In this document: piece by piece, positions 43,676 through 53,331 of the stretch | Numbering within the stretch: position 1 is the stretch's first letter | How the letters are laid out: each line of letters begins with the position of its first letter | Made by a program: the position numbers and the translations under genes | The notes under the pieces: model-generated | Seen by the model: only the letters and a program-made list of their open reading frames with translations | Told to the model about the DNA's origin: nothing | Databases searched by the model: none | From: Mesobacillus subterraneus | GTDB lineage: Bacteria > Bacillota > Bacilli > Bacillales > Cytobacillaceae | Length of the DNA stretch: 64,000 nucleotides | Direction: 5' to 3' | NCBI RefSeq assembly: GCF_020524355.2 | Contig: NZ_CP129019.1 | Location: forward strand, 4,030,001-4,094,000

Positions 43676-45133
43676 TTAAAGCTCAGGTTTTTGTTTATGG
43701 AAATCTGTTGCCTGCTCGAATGCATGGGCAACTTTATATACAGTACTTTCATCGAAATGACGTCCGATGATTTGCAGGCCAAGCGGCAGACCTTTGTCAA
43801 AGCCGCACGGAACCGAGATGGCTGGCACGCCTGCAAGGTTGACCGGGATCGTCAGAATATCATTCGCATACATTGTCATCGGGTCTCTTGTGTTCTCGCC
43901 AAGTTTGAATGCCGGCGTAGGTGCAGTAGGACCAATAATGACATCATATTGCTCGAATACTTTCTCAAAGTCCTGCTTGATCAGCGTGCGGACCTTCTGT
44001 GCTTTTTTATAATAAGCATCATAATAACCAGAGCTCAGCGCGAACGTACCAAGCATGATCCGGCGCTTAACTTCCTCACCGAAGCCTTCCTCACGCGTCA
44101 TCTTGTACATATCGAGCAGATTCTCCGCGTTCGGTGAACGGTAACCATAGCGAACACCATCAAAGCGCGCCAGGTTCGCAGATGCTTCAGAAGATGACAG
44201 CAAGTAATAGGTCGCCAGGGCATACTTCGAGTGTGGCAGGGAAACCTCTTCCCAAGTCGCTCCCATACGCTCGAGGATAATAAGCGCGTCCCTTACTGAT
44301 TTGCGCACTTCTTCGTTTACACCTTCGCCAAGATACTCCTTAGGCACAGCGATTCTTAACCCTTTTATATCACCAGTCAAAGAAGCGATATAGTCAGGGA
44401 TGTCCACTTTGGCGGAAGTCGAATCCATTTCATCGTGTCCCGCGATCGCTTTTAACAGAAAAGCATTGTCTTCTACATTTCGTGTGATTGGTCCAATTTG
44501 GTCCAAAGAAGACGCAAATGCGATCAATCCAAAGCGGGAAACCAGTCCGTAAGTTGGCTTCATACCTACCACACCACAGAAAGAAGCCGGCTGGCGGATC
44601 GAACCTCCTGTATCTGAGCCAAGTGAGAACAGCACTTCACCTGCGGCAACCGATGCAGCCGAACCCCCAGATGAACCACCAGGTACCCGGTCAAGATTCC
44701 AGGGATTAAGGGTCTTTTTAAAACCAGAGTTTTCGTTTGAGGATCCCATTGCGAACTCGTCCATATTCAGCTTACCGATCGTCACCGTTTCTGCCTGCTT
44801 CAGCTTCTGTGTTACCGTCGCATCGTATATAGGATCAAAGTTTTCGAGAATCTTGCTCGCCGCCGTCGTACGCAGGCCCTTTGTAACGATATTGTCCTTG
44901 ATGCCAATCGGCAGTCCGTATAACTTGCTCGTTGGCTTGTTCTGGATCACCTTGTCGTCCAATGCCTTCGCCGCTGCCCTTGCGTTTTCTTCATCCAATG
45001 TTAAAAACGCCTGGACCTTGCCTTCGACCTCGCCAATCCGCTTGAACGATTCATCGACCAGGTCGGAAACGCTTAGATCTCTTTTATGTATAAGCTCATG
45101 AAGCTCCGAAATCTTGTGTTCAAATAAACTCAT
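43676..45133 (-). CDS. gatA: Asp/Glu-tRNA amidotransferase subunit A
   Basis: A 485-residue amidase-signature protein that hydrolyses glutamine to supply ammonia for tRNA-dependent amidation. The Ser-cisSer-Lys triad is visible: Lys in [13 protein letters not shown] (~residue 79), the [12 protein letters not shown] serine loop and a [16 protein letters not shown] block with the nucleophile Ser. It has a 10-bp gap to gatC and an 11-bp gap to gatB, a single operon. Complete, with no frame break. Confidence 0.95.
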   Translation of the reverse strand: MSLFEHKISELHELIHKRDLSVSDLVDESFKRIGEVEGKVQAFLTLDEENARAAAKALDDKVIQNKPTSKLYGLPIGIKDNIVTKGLRTTAASKILENFDPIYDATVTQKLKQAETVTIGKLNMDEFAMGSSNENSGFKKTLNPWNLDRVPGGSSGGSAASVAAGEVLFSLGSDTGGSIRQPASFCGVVGMKPTYGLVSRFGLIAFASSLDQIGPITRNVEDNAFLLKAIAGHDEMDSTSAKVDIPDYIASLTGDIKGLRIAVPKEYLGEGVNEEVRKSVRDALIILERMGATWEEVSLPHSKYALATYYLLSSSEASANLARFDGVRYGYRSPNAENLLDMYKMTREEGFGEEVKRRIMLGTFALSSGYYDAYYKKAQKVRTLIKQDFEKVFEQYDVIIGPTAPTPAFKLGENTRDPMTMYANDILTIPVNLAGVPAISVPCGFDKGLPLGLQIIGRHFDESTVYKVAHAFEQATDFHKQKPEL

Positions 45134-45144
45134 CGCCGGTCCTC

Positions 45145-45435
45145 CTACTCCATAATTCCTGGCACTTTGATCTGTCCATCCTGGTGCTCAGGCGCATTCT
45201 TCAAAACCTCTTCACGCGGAAGGCCCTCTTTTGCACGGTCCTCACGCATGACATTCTTTATTTCAAGCACATGTGCAGTTGGTTCAACATTATCCGTATT
45301 CAGCTCATTCAACTGCTCAGCATATGTAATGATTTTATCCAGCTGGTCCGTCAGCATTTGCGCTTCCTTTTCTGTAATCGCCAATCTTGCCAGGTGTGCG
45401 ACATGCTTCACCTGCTCCTCAGAAATCCTTGACAT
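45145..45435 (-). CDS. gatC: Asp/Glu-tRNA amidotransferase subunit C
   Basis: A 96-residue subunit that wraps around GatA and GatB and stabilises the complex. The start [16 protein letters not shown] N-terminus ([20 protein letters not shown]) and the C-terminal [20 protein letters not shown] are diagnostic of GatC. First gene of gatCAB. No T-box leader was seen in the 270 bp upstream. Confidence 0.93.
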   Translation of the reverse strand: MSRISEEQVKHVAHLARLAITEKEAQMLTDQLDKIITYAEQLNELNTDNVEPTAHVLEIKNVMREDRAKEGLPREEVLKNAPEHQDGQIKVPGIME

Positions 45436-45708
45436 AAAAGCACCTCCATCGTAAATCGTCAGACAATAATAATACTGATCATAGCAAAGTTTTCCACGTT
45501 AAAGCAATACAAGCCTTGCTGTTTGTACTATTTTAACATGAGAGGTTAGTGATCGCAGGAAAGAATACATGTTTGTGGAATATTGTTAATATGTAAGTAA
45601 CGATATAAGTTTTACGAAACTGTAAAGCAATAAGGGGAGATTCGTATTCTTCATTTCATTTTCTATTTCATCGGTGACTTATTTTCCAGTTTAGGGTACA
45701 GTCATTCC

Positions 45709-45921
45709 TTGAATACACAAAAAATTGACCGGAATATAGACCGGTTGAATCAACATGACTGGTTTAGAGGGATTTACAATGATGAAAAGTACCGCCGTTT
45801 ATTTTTTGTGAACCGCAATGTAAGAGCGTATCTGCAAAGCTCCCTCCGTGTAAACAAAATGATTCGCGATTTAAATGCCCGGGAAAGGTTTATGCGATTA
45901 TTGGACAAACAACTGCAATAA
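45709..45921 (+). CDS. Possible small basic protein, 70 aa
   Basis: TTG start and no clear ribosome site, so doubtful. The frame (MNTQKIDRNIDRLNQHDWFR, then a charged LFFVNRNVRAYLQSSLRVNK segment) has a coherent amphipathic helical character and ends just before a hairpin (AAGGG/CCCTT), which would fit a real monocistronic gene. No family known. Could be non-coding. Confidence 0.4.
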   Translation: MNTQKIDRNIDRLNQHDWFRGIYNDEKYRRLFFVNRNVRAYLQSSLRVNKMIRDLNARERFMRLLDKQLQ

Positions 45922-45976
45922 GGGATGGAATTCAGCTCCACCCCTTTCACTTTGCTGGCGAATCCTAAGTGAAAAC

Positions 45977-46621
45977 TTATTTAATATTACCTGCCGAAGA
46001 ATGCTCACTGATTCCCAGTGCCATTTTTAAATATTCCACAAATAGAGTGGATTGCTCTTTTATCTTCAAATCTTCCTTCGATAACATGGCATCCTCTACT
46101 GCCATGCCGTCTATGAACGCAATGATCGAACGGGCAATGATTTCATGATCAAACCTTGTGCTGAATTCAGCGCTTCTTTGTCCATGTTCAATAATTTGTG
46201 CATATAATTTCAAGCCATTATTGTATCGGGTTTTTCCATATGCTCTCCTGTGTTCATCATTTCTTCCTATTATAAAATACTCCAGTTTTGCCGGCGCCAA
46301 AGGATCCATTTCATCATCTGGCTTCCCATCCTCGCCAAAGATGGTTTTCATGAGCATATCCCAATAAGAAGTTGCATTTTCTTTAACCATATCCAACGCA
46401 TCATCCAATTCGCCGGCTAATAATTCTCCCATAATCGCTTCGAACACAGCTTCTTTACTTGCAAAATATTGATACAATCCGCCTCTGCTGACATTCGCAG
46501 CGTCCATTATATGCTTCATCGTGGCCCGCTCATATCCATATTCAATGAAGACTTCCTCTGCCGCCTTCAAAATTTCAGCTCGACGCTGCTCCATGTGTTC
46601 CTGACTGACTTTCGGAGACAT
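45977..46621 (-). CDS. TetR/AcrR-family repressor of adjacent MFS gene
   Basis: A 214-residue regulator. The N-terminal helix-turn-helix is RATMKHIMDAANVSRGGLYQ followed by YFASKEAVFEAIM, typical of TetR family. The C-terminal domain is divergent, as expected for the ligand pocket. It overlaps the end of the MFS transporter gene upstream and is cotranscribed with it. Two AACGACA-N4-TGTCGTT operators in the transporter promoter are the likely targets, so it should autoregulate. Confidence 0.85.
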   Translation of the reverse strand: MSPKVSQEHMEQRRAEILKAAEEVFIEYGYERATMKHIMDAANVSRGGLYQYFASKEAVFEAIMGELLAGELDDALDMVKENATSYWDMLMKTIFGEDGKPDDEMDPLAPAKLEYFIIGRNDEHRRAYGKTRYNNGLKLYAQIIEHGQRSAEFSTRFDHEIIARSIIAFIDGMAVEDAMLSKEDLKIKEQSTLFVEYLKMALGISEHSSAGNIK

Positions 46622-47849
46622 TTACTCTCCCCCCGTTCTATTTTACTTTTAAAAATCAAACCAACTATCGAGACCGCAACCAACAATAATCCAGTGATGA
46701 TGAATGTCGGGATGACTCCAAGTACTGTGGCAAGCAATCCTCCGGCCAATGGCCCGATGATCGTCGCAGTAGTCGTTACGCTGTTCAAAACACCGAATAC
46801 TCTGCCTGTCATGTGAACAGGAGTGTCGGTTTGGACTGCTGCCTGAAAAGGAATGAACACCAATCCGACAGAAAAACCGCCAAACAATCCAAGAAGAGGT
46901 CCCCATAGCATTGGCAACTCTAAATCAAATACTGTCAATACAGCCATCATACTAAAACTGAGACCAATCCCACAAACTCCAATGAACATCAAAATCAGGG
47001 CATTGTAATCTGTTTTCTTAGCCAACAGCATTCCTGTAAAGAACATTCCAAGTCCTGAAGCTGTAACAATATAACCAAAGAGGTCCGGTGAAACATTCGG
47101 CAGTTCCCTAAGCAATACGATGATTTGGGAGTCTGAAAGCTGTAAAATCAACAAGCTTACCCCTAACACCAAAACCCCCACGATTAAAAAACGATTTCCT
47201 TTAATGAACCTGATGCCTTCCAAGAAATCCTCTTTAAACGAAGCTTCCTTCGGTTCCTCCGAATCGTCCTTTATTGGCATCACTGCCTTTGGCAATGCAA
47301 GAAGCAGAAGGGCTGAGAGGACAAAAGTACCAGAGTCGATAAAGAACACCAGCTGGGTGCCAAAAGCTGAGACTAACATTCCGCTCAACAATGGCCCGAG
47401 CACCTTCGTTCCTGAATCAATCATCGAGGTAATGGACATTGCGCTTTTCATATTTTCCTGATCTATTATCTCCTTAAGCTTACCGTTCTTTGCCGGGACA
47501 AATATAGCTGAAAGCATTCCGAGATCATGAACAGGCAAATGTAAACAGTCCATAAAGAATTGGCAAAAGCAAGAATCAGAATAAGTCCTGCTCTCACTAA
47601 GTCTGAAACAATCATTAATGCTTTTCTATTAAACCTGTCAGCAATCGTTCCGGTAAAAGGTCCAAGCAGAGCCATTGGCACCGCCAAACAAAGGATAATC
47701 ATGGACACCTCCATTGGAGATGCCTCCCACTTCAATCCAACCATCGTTATGATCGCAATGACGCTCAACCAGTCACCAACACTTGATATTAACTGCGCTA
47801 GCATTAAGGTAATAAACCCTTTATTTTTTAAAAGACCATTCATCCTCAT
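46567..47849 (-). CDS. MFS exporter (frameshifted)
   Basis: A major-facilitator protein of ~427 residues after repair. The N-terminal MRMNGLLKNKGFITLMLAQL begins twelve spans; motif A-like GPFTGTIADRFNRKALMIVS lies in the loop after span 2, and spans 7-12 follow the frame break. The break is near 47510-47525 (net -1 or +2). Transporters of this size paired with a TetR gene usually export drugs or metabolites; the substrate is unknown. It sits where B. subtilis has yerO-yerP (swrC), a different transporter family. Confidence 0.85.
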
Positions 47850-47861
47850 CCCTCCATTTTT

Positions 47862-47922
47862 AAAACGACAACAGTGTCGTTTTTCTTAATCTTATTATAA
47901 CGACACTGATGTCGTTTTTCAA
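47862..47922 (-). promoter_or_regulatory. MFS-tetR promoter with two TetR operators
   Basis: Minus-strand -35 TTGAAA (47922-47917), 17-bp spacer, -10 TATAAT (47899-47894). Operator 1 is AAAACGACA-N4-TGTCGTTTT (47862-47883), operator 2 is AACGACA-N4-TGTCGTT (47899-47916), centres 35 bp apart, one filling the spacer and one near the start point. Two sites sharing the same half-site strongly suggest TetR-type control. Confidence 0.88.
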
Positions 47923-48008
47923 CCAACTTTATAAAATTTGGGCTTTTTTTAAAAGTTATTGAAATGGAGGCAAAAAAAAGAGGCAACCTAAAAGGCTGCT
48001 TCCCGTCT

Positions 48009-48473
48009 CTATTTCCCAAATAGCTTCCCAAAGCCAGAAAGGAAACCCTTTTTCTTTTTGGCATGTGCTGTTTGGATCACAGGTTTCTTTTTACCAAGAT
48101 AAATCTCCTCTTTATCAATCGCATGGTGATGGGCTAAAACAAGCCCAAGTTCAGAATCATAATCCTTATTGGTGACGATCGTAAACTCGATGCCCCGTTT
48201 TTCCGCCGCTTTGATGTATTCAGATAAATATGGATATGCTATATTGCCATTTAAAAAGAGATGGGCTTCTCTGTTTTCATCCATAAGCTGCTCGACCTCA
48301 GGTTCAACGCCCTTTCTCATTACCTCCCCCTGGGTAAGTGCGATGACGACCCGCTCCCTTATTGTTGTAAGGAATCTCCTTCTTTCATCAGGTTTGGTCT
48401 GCTTTGCCCCATGAATTCCCTGCTGTAAGTAATCATCCACATTGCTTTTGCTCAACCGATCCACCTCCAACAT
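48009..48473 (-). CDS. yueI: YueI-family protein (DUF1694)
   Basis: A 154-residue protein with the YueI layout: NVDDYLQQGIHGAKQTKPDE near the start, RERVVIALTQGEVMRKGVEP, then the central strand-helix region LGLVLAHHHAIDKEEIYLGK and a basic C-terminus. The family occurs across Firmicutes and Bacillus with no known function. It is followed by the repeat array at 48558 upstream of its start, so its promoter is on the array side. Confidence 0.8.
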   Translation of the reverse strand: MLEVDRLSKSNVDDYLQQGIHGAKQTKPDERRRFLTTIRERVVIALTQGEVMRKGVEPEVEQLMDENREAHLFLNGNIAYPYLSEYIKAAEKRGIEFTIVTNKDYDSELGLVLAHHHAIDKEEIYLGKKKPVIQTAHAKKKKGFLSGFGKLFGK

Positions 48474-48557
48474 ATCGCAGCAATTTTTATCCTAGTACTA
48501 ACTACTTCAATTTTACCCTTCCAATTCCTTTTGAGCTAAGTCTCTGCTTATGCCTCC

Positions 48558-49075
48558 ATGACGGACACAAACTCCGCTTTCCCACTAATTTCTGTCCGTC
48601 ATGACCTTGATGACGGACACAATTCACGCTCTTCTTCCAGTTTCTGTCCGTCATGACCTTGATGACGGACACAATTCACGCTTTTCCCTCAGTTTCTGTC
48701 CGTCATGACCTTGATGACGGACGCAAATCACGCTTTTCCTTCAGTTTCTGTCCGTCATGACCTTGATGACGGACGCAAATCACGCTTTTCCTTCAGTTTC
48801 TGTCCGTCATGACCTTGATGACGGACACAAATCACGCTTTTCCCTCAATTTCTGTCCGTCATGACCTTGATGACGGACGCAAATCACGCTTTTCCCTCAA
48901 TTTCTGTCCGTCATGACCTTGATGACGGACACAATTAACGCTTTTCCTACAGTTTCTGTCCGTCATGACCTTGATGACGGACGCAAATCACGCTTTTCCT
49001 TCAGTTTCTGTCCGTCATGACCTTGATGACGGACACAAATCACGCTTTTCCTTCAGTTTCTGTTCGTCATGAACA
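48558..49075. repeat. Array A3: ten 52-bp repeats with paired inverted words
   Basis: Tandem units start at 48558 and repeat every 52 bp (48610, 48662, 48714 and so on) for ten units, the last slightly degraded. Each carries ATGACGGAC and its inverse GTCCGTCAT; a loop of 7 bp (GACCTTG) separates units and one of 27 bp lies inside a unit, so either palindrome can form. Substitutions cluster in the 27-bp loop. It lies between yueI and aceA. Related to array A1 by the shared word ACGG-R-CACAA. Confidence 0.95.
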
Positions 49076-49154
49076 ATACGAAAATGACTTTCATTAATAA
49101 TATGTATGTTCCCGCCCATAAGTCTGTGCTAGTTTAAGGTTAACCTATTTTGAG

Positions 49155-49188
49155 CAAAAAAAACCTCCTCTTCGAACCGAAGAGAAGG
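49155..49188 (-). terminator. Rho-independent terminator of aceA
   Basis: CCTTCTCTTCG/CGAAGAGGAGG minus-strand stem with a GTT loop, followed by a run of Ts. It lies about 100 bp after the aceA stop. Confidence 0.8.
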
Positions 49189-49286
49189 ACACAAATAGGA
49201 GAATGCAAGGTGAAAAATCAAAAACTTATGGTAAACCTTCGCCTGAGTTGGAGGGCCCAGGCGGAGAGAAAACCCGTAACTTAAGA

Positions 49287-50567
49287 TCAAGAAGTTGTAA
49301 ACTGAGCTTCTTCTGTTGATCCTTTAAGCGCAGTAGTTGAGGAAGTTCCACCAGAAATGACCATTGATACATCATCAAAGTAGCCTGTTCCGACTTCGCG
49401 CTGGTGTCTTGTTGCAGTGTAGCCATATTGTTCGCTATCGAACTCAGCTTGCTGCAGCTCAGAATATGCAGCCATGCCGCGCTCTTTGTAGCCGCGAGCT
49501 AGCTCAAACATACTGTGGTTCAATGCATGGAAGCCAGCAAGTGTGACGAACTGGAACTTGTAGCCCATCTTGCCAAGTTCGACCTGGAACTTCGCAATGG
49601 TTTCATCATCCAGCTTCTTTTTCCAGTTGAATGATGGCGAGCAGTTGTAAGCAAGCAGCTTGCCAGGATACTTCGCATGGATTGCTTCAGCAAAGCGGCG
49701 TGCTTCGTCCAAATCAGGCTCAGATGTTTCACACCAAACCAAATCTGCATATGGGGCGTAAGCCAAACCACGGGCAATCGCCTGGTCAAGACCTGGTTTC
49801 ACGCGGAAGAATCCTTCAGGAGTTCTATCGCCAGTGATGAACGGAGCATCATATGGATCCACATCGCTTGTGATCAAATCTGCCGCGTTCGCATCCGTAC
49901 GAGCTACAATCAAAGTTGGCGTGCCCATGACGTCAGCTGCAAGTCGGGCAGCAATCAGGTTGCGGACTGCTGTCTGTGTTGGAAGCAATACCTTTCCGCC
50001 AAGGTGTCCGCATTTCTTTTCAGAAGAAAGCTGGTCCTCAAAGTGAACGCCAGCTGCGCCAGCTTCGATCATGCCCTTCATCAATTCGAAAACATTCAGC
50101 TGTCCGCCGAATCCTGCCTCTGCATCTGCCACAATTGGTGCGAACCAGTCGATGGAATCGTCGCCTTCGCCATGTGTGATTTGGTCAGCACGCTGCAGTG
50201 CCTGGTTGATGCGTTTAACGACAGCCGGTACGCTGTTCGCCGGGTACAAGCTCTGGTCTGGATACATGTTTCCAGAAAGGTTAGCATCCGCTGCTACCTG
50301 CCAGCCGCTCAAATAAATCGCCTTCAGACCTGCTTTTACCTGCTGGACAGCCTGATTACCTGTAAGAGCACCTAGTGCATTGACAAAATCCTCTTCATTT
50401 ACAAGCTTCCAAAGCTTTTCCGCACCGCGGCGGGCCAATGTATACTCAATATCAATTGAACCGCGAAGCTTGATGACATCCTCCGCACTATAAGTTCTTT
50501 CCACTCCTGCCCATCTGTTTTCCATTTCCCAGCTTTCCTGCAACTTCTTTACGCGATCTTGAGTCAT
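49287..50567 (-). CDS. aceA: Isocitrate lyase
   Basis: A 426-residue enzyme that splits isocitrate to succinate and glyoxylate, the first step of the glyoxylate shunt for growth on acetate or fatty acids. The signature [13 protein letters not shown] (catalytic Cys-Gly-His) is present, and the N-terminal [20 protein letters not shown] and the central MTQDRVKKL region match bacterial aceA. Same strand as aceB, 47 bp apart; one operon. Intact. Confidence 0.95.
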   Translation of the reverse strand: MTQDRVKKLQESWEMENRWAGVERTYSAEDVIKLRGSIDIEYTLARRGAEKLWKLVNEEDFVNALGALTGNQAVQQVKAGLKAIYLSGWQVAADANLSGNMYPDQSLYPANSVPAVVKRINQALQRADQITHGEGDDSIDWFAPIVADAEAGFGGQLNVFELMKGMIEAGAAGVHFEDQLSSEKKCGHLGGKVLLPTQTAVRNLIAARLAADVMGTPTLIVARTDANAADLITSDVDPYDAPFITGDRTPEGFFRVKPGLDQAIARGLAYAPYADLVWCETSEPDLDEARRFAEAIHAKYPGKLLAYNCSPSFNWKKKLDDETIAKFQVELGKMGYKFQFVTLAGFHALNHSMFELARGYKERGMAAYSELQQAEFDSEQYGYTATRHQREVGTGYFDDVSMVISGGTSSTTALKGSTEEAQFTTS

Positions 50568-50613
50568 TTTTTATTCCTCCTAATGGTTGTTTTTATATGA
50601 ATCTATCATTCTA

Positions 50614-52209
50614 TTAATCTAAAGCCTGATAGCCAGGCAAAGTTAAGAATTCAACGAACTCATCATTTAAAATCAATTCATCAAACATTTCTGCCGCCTG
50701 CTCGAATTTTCCATTTTCAAATACCGATTCGCTCACTTCCAGCTTGATTTTCTCAAGCTCCTCTTCCTTCAGCTCATGGTACATTTCAACCGTTACTTTG
50801 TGGCCATCTTCAAGAACACCTTTTGAATGGCGAATCCATTGCCATAGCTGAGCCCTGGAGATTTCCGCCGTTGCAGCGTCTTCCATCAGGTTATGGATTG
50901 GAGCAGCTCCACGGCCATTCAGCCATGAGGCCACATACTGGATGCCGACATTGATGTTCATGCGAACACCGGCTTCTGTTATAGTGCCTTCTGGTACAGC
51001 TAACAGGTCAGACGCCTTTACCTCAACATCCTTTTGCTTGCCAGAATCAATCTGGTTAGGTTCTGGCATTTCCTTGTTGAACGCCTCTAGAGCTACCGGA
51101 ACCAGCCCTGGATGTGCTACCCATGTTCCATCGTGGCCGTCGCGTGCTTCACGTTCCTTATCAGCACGTACCTTTGCGAATGCTTCTGCATTTGCTTCCT
51201 CGTCATTTTTGATCGGGATCTGTGCCGCCATTCCTCCCATTGCCGGTGCCTTCCTGCGATGGCAAGTCTGGATAGTCAGCAATGAGTACGATCTCATGAA
51301 TGGAACCGTCATCGTCACCTGTGAGCGATCCGGTAAAATCACATCATCCTGCGAGCGAAGTTTTTTCAGGTAGCTGAAAATATAATCCCATCGTCCGCAG
51401 TTCAATCCAGCGGAGTGCTCTTTCAGTTCATATAGGATTTCGTTCATTTCGAATGAAGCAAGAATCGTTTCAATCAAAACAGTTGCTTTAATCGTCCCCT
51501 GTGGAATGCCGAGATGATTCTGTGCATAAACGAACACATCATTCCATAGGCGCGCTTCAAGGTGGCTCTCCATCTTAGGGAGATAGAAGTATGGGCCTGT
51601 GCCCTGCTTCACTAGCTTTTTCGCGTTATGGAAAAAGTACATCGCAAAATCGAATAGTCCGCCGGAAATCGGGTTGCCATCGAGCAATACATGTTTTTCT
51701 TCTAGGTGCCAGCCTCGTGGACGAACCATTAAAACAGCTGTTTCTTCATTCAGTTGATACTTTTTTCCATTTGCATTTTCAAAAGAGATCGTCCTGTTAA
51801 CAGCGTCTCTCAAGTTAATCTGCCCTTCAACAATCGCTTCCCATGTCGGCGAAGTTGAATCCTCGCAGTCTGCCATGAAAATCTTCGCTCCTGAGTTAAG
51901 AGCATTGATGACCATCTTCCTGTCCGTCGGACCAGTGATTTCAACTCTGCGATCCTGCAGGTCTTTCGGTAGCGGTGCAATGGTCCACTCACTTTCACGG
52001 ATGTGCTTCGTTTCCGGCAAAAAGTCCGGAAGCTTGCCCCCGTTAATTTCCTCTTGGCGCTTTTCCCGAGCTTCCAGCAGCTCTACCCGCCGCTCGCCAA
52101 AGTGCCTTTCAAGCCGCTCTACAAAATTAAGAGCCTCTGGTGTCAAAATTTCTTCGTATCCTTTTTTCATGTTTCCTACGATTTCAATTCCTGTAGTTTG
52201 TGTCGACAT
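50614..52209 (-). CDS. aceB: Malate synthase A
   Basis: A 531-residue enzyme that condenses glyoxylate with acetyl-CoA to malate. The TIM-barrel core is visible: [20 protein letters not shown] near residue 115, [34 protein letters not shown], and the acetyl-CoA-binding [20 protein letters not shown]. Length and layout match MSA-type (isoform A) proteins. First gene of the aceB-aceA operon; a sigma-A promoter is seen at 52261-52288. Confidence 0.95.
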   Translation of the reverse strand: MSTQTTGIEIVGNMKKGYEEILTPEALNFVERLERHFGERRVELLEAREKRQEEINGGKLPDFLPETKHIRESEWTIAPLPKDLQDRRVEITGPTDRKMVINALNSGAKIFMADCEDSTSPTWEAIVEGQINLRDAVNRTISFENANGKKYQLNEETAVLMVRPRGWHLEEKHVLLDGNPISGGLFDFAMYFFHNAKKLVKQGTGPYFYLPKMESHLEARLWNDVFVYAQNHLGIPQGTIKATVLIETILASFEMNEILYELKEHSAGLNCGRWDYIFSYLKKLRSQDDVILPDRSQVTMTVPFMRSYSLLTIQTCHRRKAPAMGGMAAQIPIKNDEEANAEAFAKVRADKEREARDGHDGTWVAHPGLVPVALEAFNKEMPEPNQIDSGKQKDVEVKASDLLAVPEGTITEAGVRMNINVGIQYVASWLNGRGAAPIHNLMEDAATAEISRAQLWQWIRHSKGVLEDGHKVTVEMYHELKEEELEKIKLEVSESVFENGKFEQAAEMFDELILNDEFVEFLTLPGYQALD

Positions 52210-52260
52210 ATACTGTCTTCACCCCTTTGTTATAGTACAGTATCAATATCTCTAATATGT

Positions 52261-52288
52261 ATTATATAACAGTGTTTTTAGATTGCAA
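52261..52288 (-). promoter_or_regulatory. aceBA promoter
   Basis: Minus-strand TTGCAA (52288-52283), a 16-bp spacer and TATAAT (52266-52261), about 50 bp upstream of the aceB start. Confidence 0.7.
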
Positions 52289-52360
52289 CTATTTTGTTAA
52301 ATTTTTCTGAAAAAATTTTAAATTAGTGCTTTAGTCTGTTTTTCCACAAAAAGGTATATG

Positions 52361-52472
52361 GTGCAATTATGCTAATGGACCGTGCAATTATGGAGGTAAA
52401 GCGTGCGTCCTCTACTTATTGATGCAATTATGAGCGGGAATGATGCAATTCCTAGGATCCACCGTGCAATTG
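52361..52472. repeat. Array A4: (G/A)TGCAATTA words at 21-bp steps
   Basis: Words GTGCAATTA (52361, 52382), a degenerate GTGCGTCCT (52403), ATGCAATTA (52422), ATGCAATTC (52443) and GTGCAATTG (52464). Steps are 21, 21, 19, 21 and 21 bp. It lies upstream of the aceB promoter and next to the CPBP gene's 3' end. Copies are few and more decayed than in the other arrays. Confidence 0.75.
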
Positions 52473-52500
52473 ATGATTAGAAATGCAGACAAAACAAAGA

Positions 52501-52520
52501 AACCCCTAATTACAGGGGTT
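52501..52520 (-). terminator. Rho-independent terminator of CPBP gene
   Basis: AACCCC/GGGGTT stem with an 8-base loop overlapping the corrected stop codon at 52510, followed by a U-rich tail on the minus strand. Confidence 0.7.
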
Positions 52521-53246
52521 TTTCTGCATTCTTTTTCAGTATGAATCTTATAAAGAGAAATATGAGGGCGGGTACAACTAAATTAGGCAGCAAAAAGTGT
52601 ACAAAAAAAGGATTGCGCATCTGTGAGGTGATTTGCCCGGTCCGCTTGAGGGATCAGAATTTGATTTCCTAAAGGGCCTTTTGAAAAAAACTGAGTTAAA
52701 AACAAAGTTCCATCCTAAGTGCAAACCGATTGGGAGCATCATCGATTTTGTTTTTTCAAATGCATATGCCCAAACTAATCCGGAAAAGGACGTCATCAGA
52801 AATACAACAAGCATCAAAACAATATTTCCTAATACTCCAAAAGTAAACCAGTGGTAGATCCCAAAAGCTATTGCGGATAATAAAATCCCTGTCCTCGCTC
52901 CCCATTTCCGAATAGCGCTATAGAGAAGTGCTCCTCTAAAAATCAACTCTTCAAAGACGACAGACTTAACATTCCACCATAAGAAGTTTAGTGTGCCAAT
53001 GACAGATAAATTCTCATTTAGCTTCCAGTCCGTATTTGTTAGAGCAGAATCGAGCAGTTGGCTCAATGTGCAAAGTGTTGCAGTAAAAATGAAACCTAGA
53101 GCGAATTGGGACATTCTTGATACTGATGGTGTGATTCCTAATACCTTAACGTTTTCTTTTAAAAAAACACGAAGTAATATCCACGATAACAATAGCTGTA
53201 CTACTATTCCCAGCAAGGCATCAACTCCATTTAAGGGCAATTTCAC
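52510..53246 (-). CDS. CPBP-family intramembrane metalloprotease-like (two frameshifts)
   Basis: A CPBP/Abi-type membrane protein of ~244 residues after repair. Motif 1 EELIFRGALLYS (glutamates and arginine), motif 2 FGIYHWFTFG (His) and the third site HLGWNFVFNSVF are all visible. Breaks are A7 runs at 52684-52690 and 52613-52619 (six expected in each); with both corrected the protein runs on through FCVHFLLPNLVVPALIFLF-like sequence to the stop at 52510. Family members process peptides or confer bacteriocin immunity; no substrate is evident here. Confidence 0.8.
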
Positions 53247-53287
53247 CTAATTTTATCAAAGGACTTTCTTTTACATTCCCATAATAT

Positions 53288-53320
53288 GAAAAAATCCCCT
53301 TCTCAAACGAGAAGGAGATT
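53288..53320 (-). terminator. Rho-independent terminator of rocA
   Basis: AATCTCCTTCTC/GAGAAGGGGATT minus-strand stem with a GTTT loop and a T-run. Confidence 0.85.
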
Positions 53321-53331
53321 CCAATTCTGTA

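Noticed and set aside
45709..45921. Frame as a well-supported gene
   Set aside because: Kept only as a low-confidence feature: TTG start, no ribosome site; the adjacent hairpin is its sole support.
48558..49075. CRISPR-like look of the ten regular repeats
   Set aside because: Units are tandem with near-identical spacers instead of unique spacers, each unit is internally palindromic, the period is 52 bp throughout, and no cas gene is in the window.
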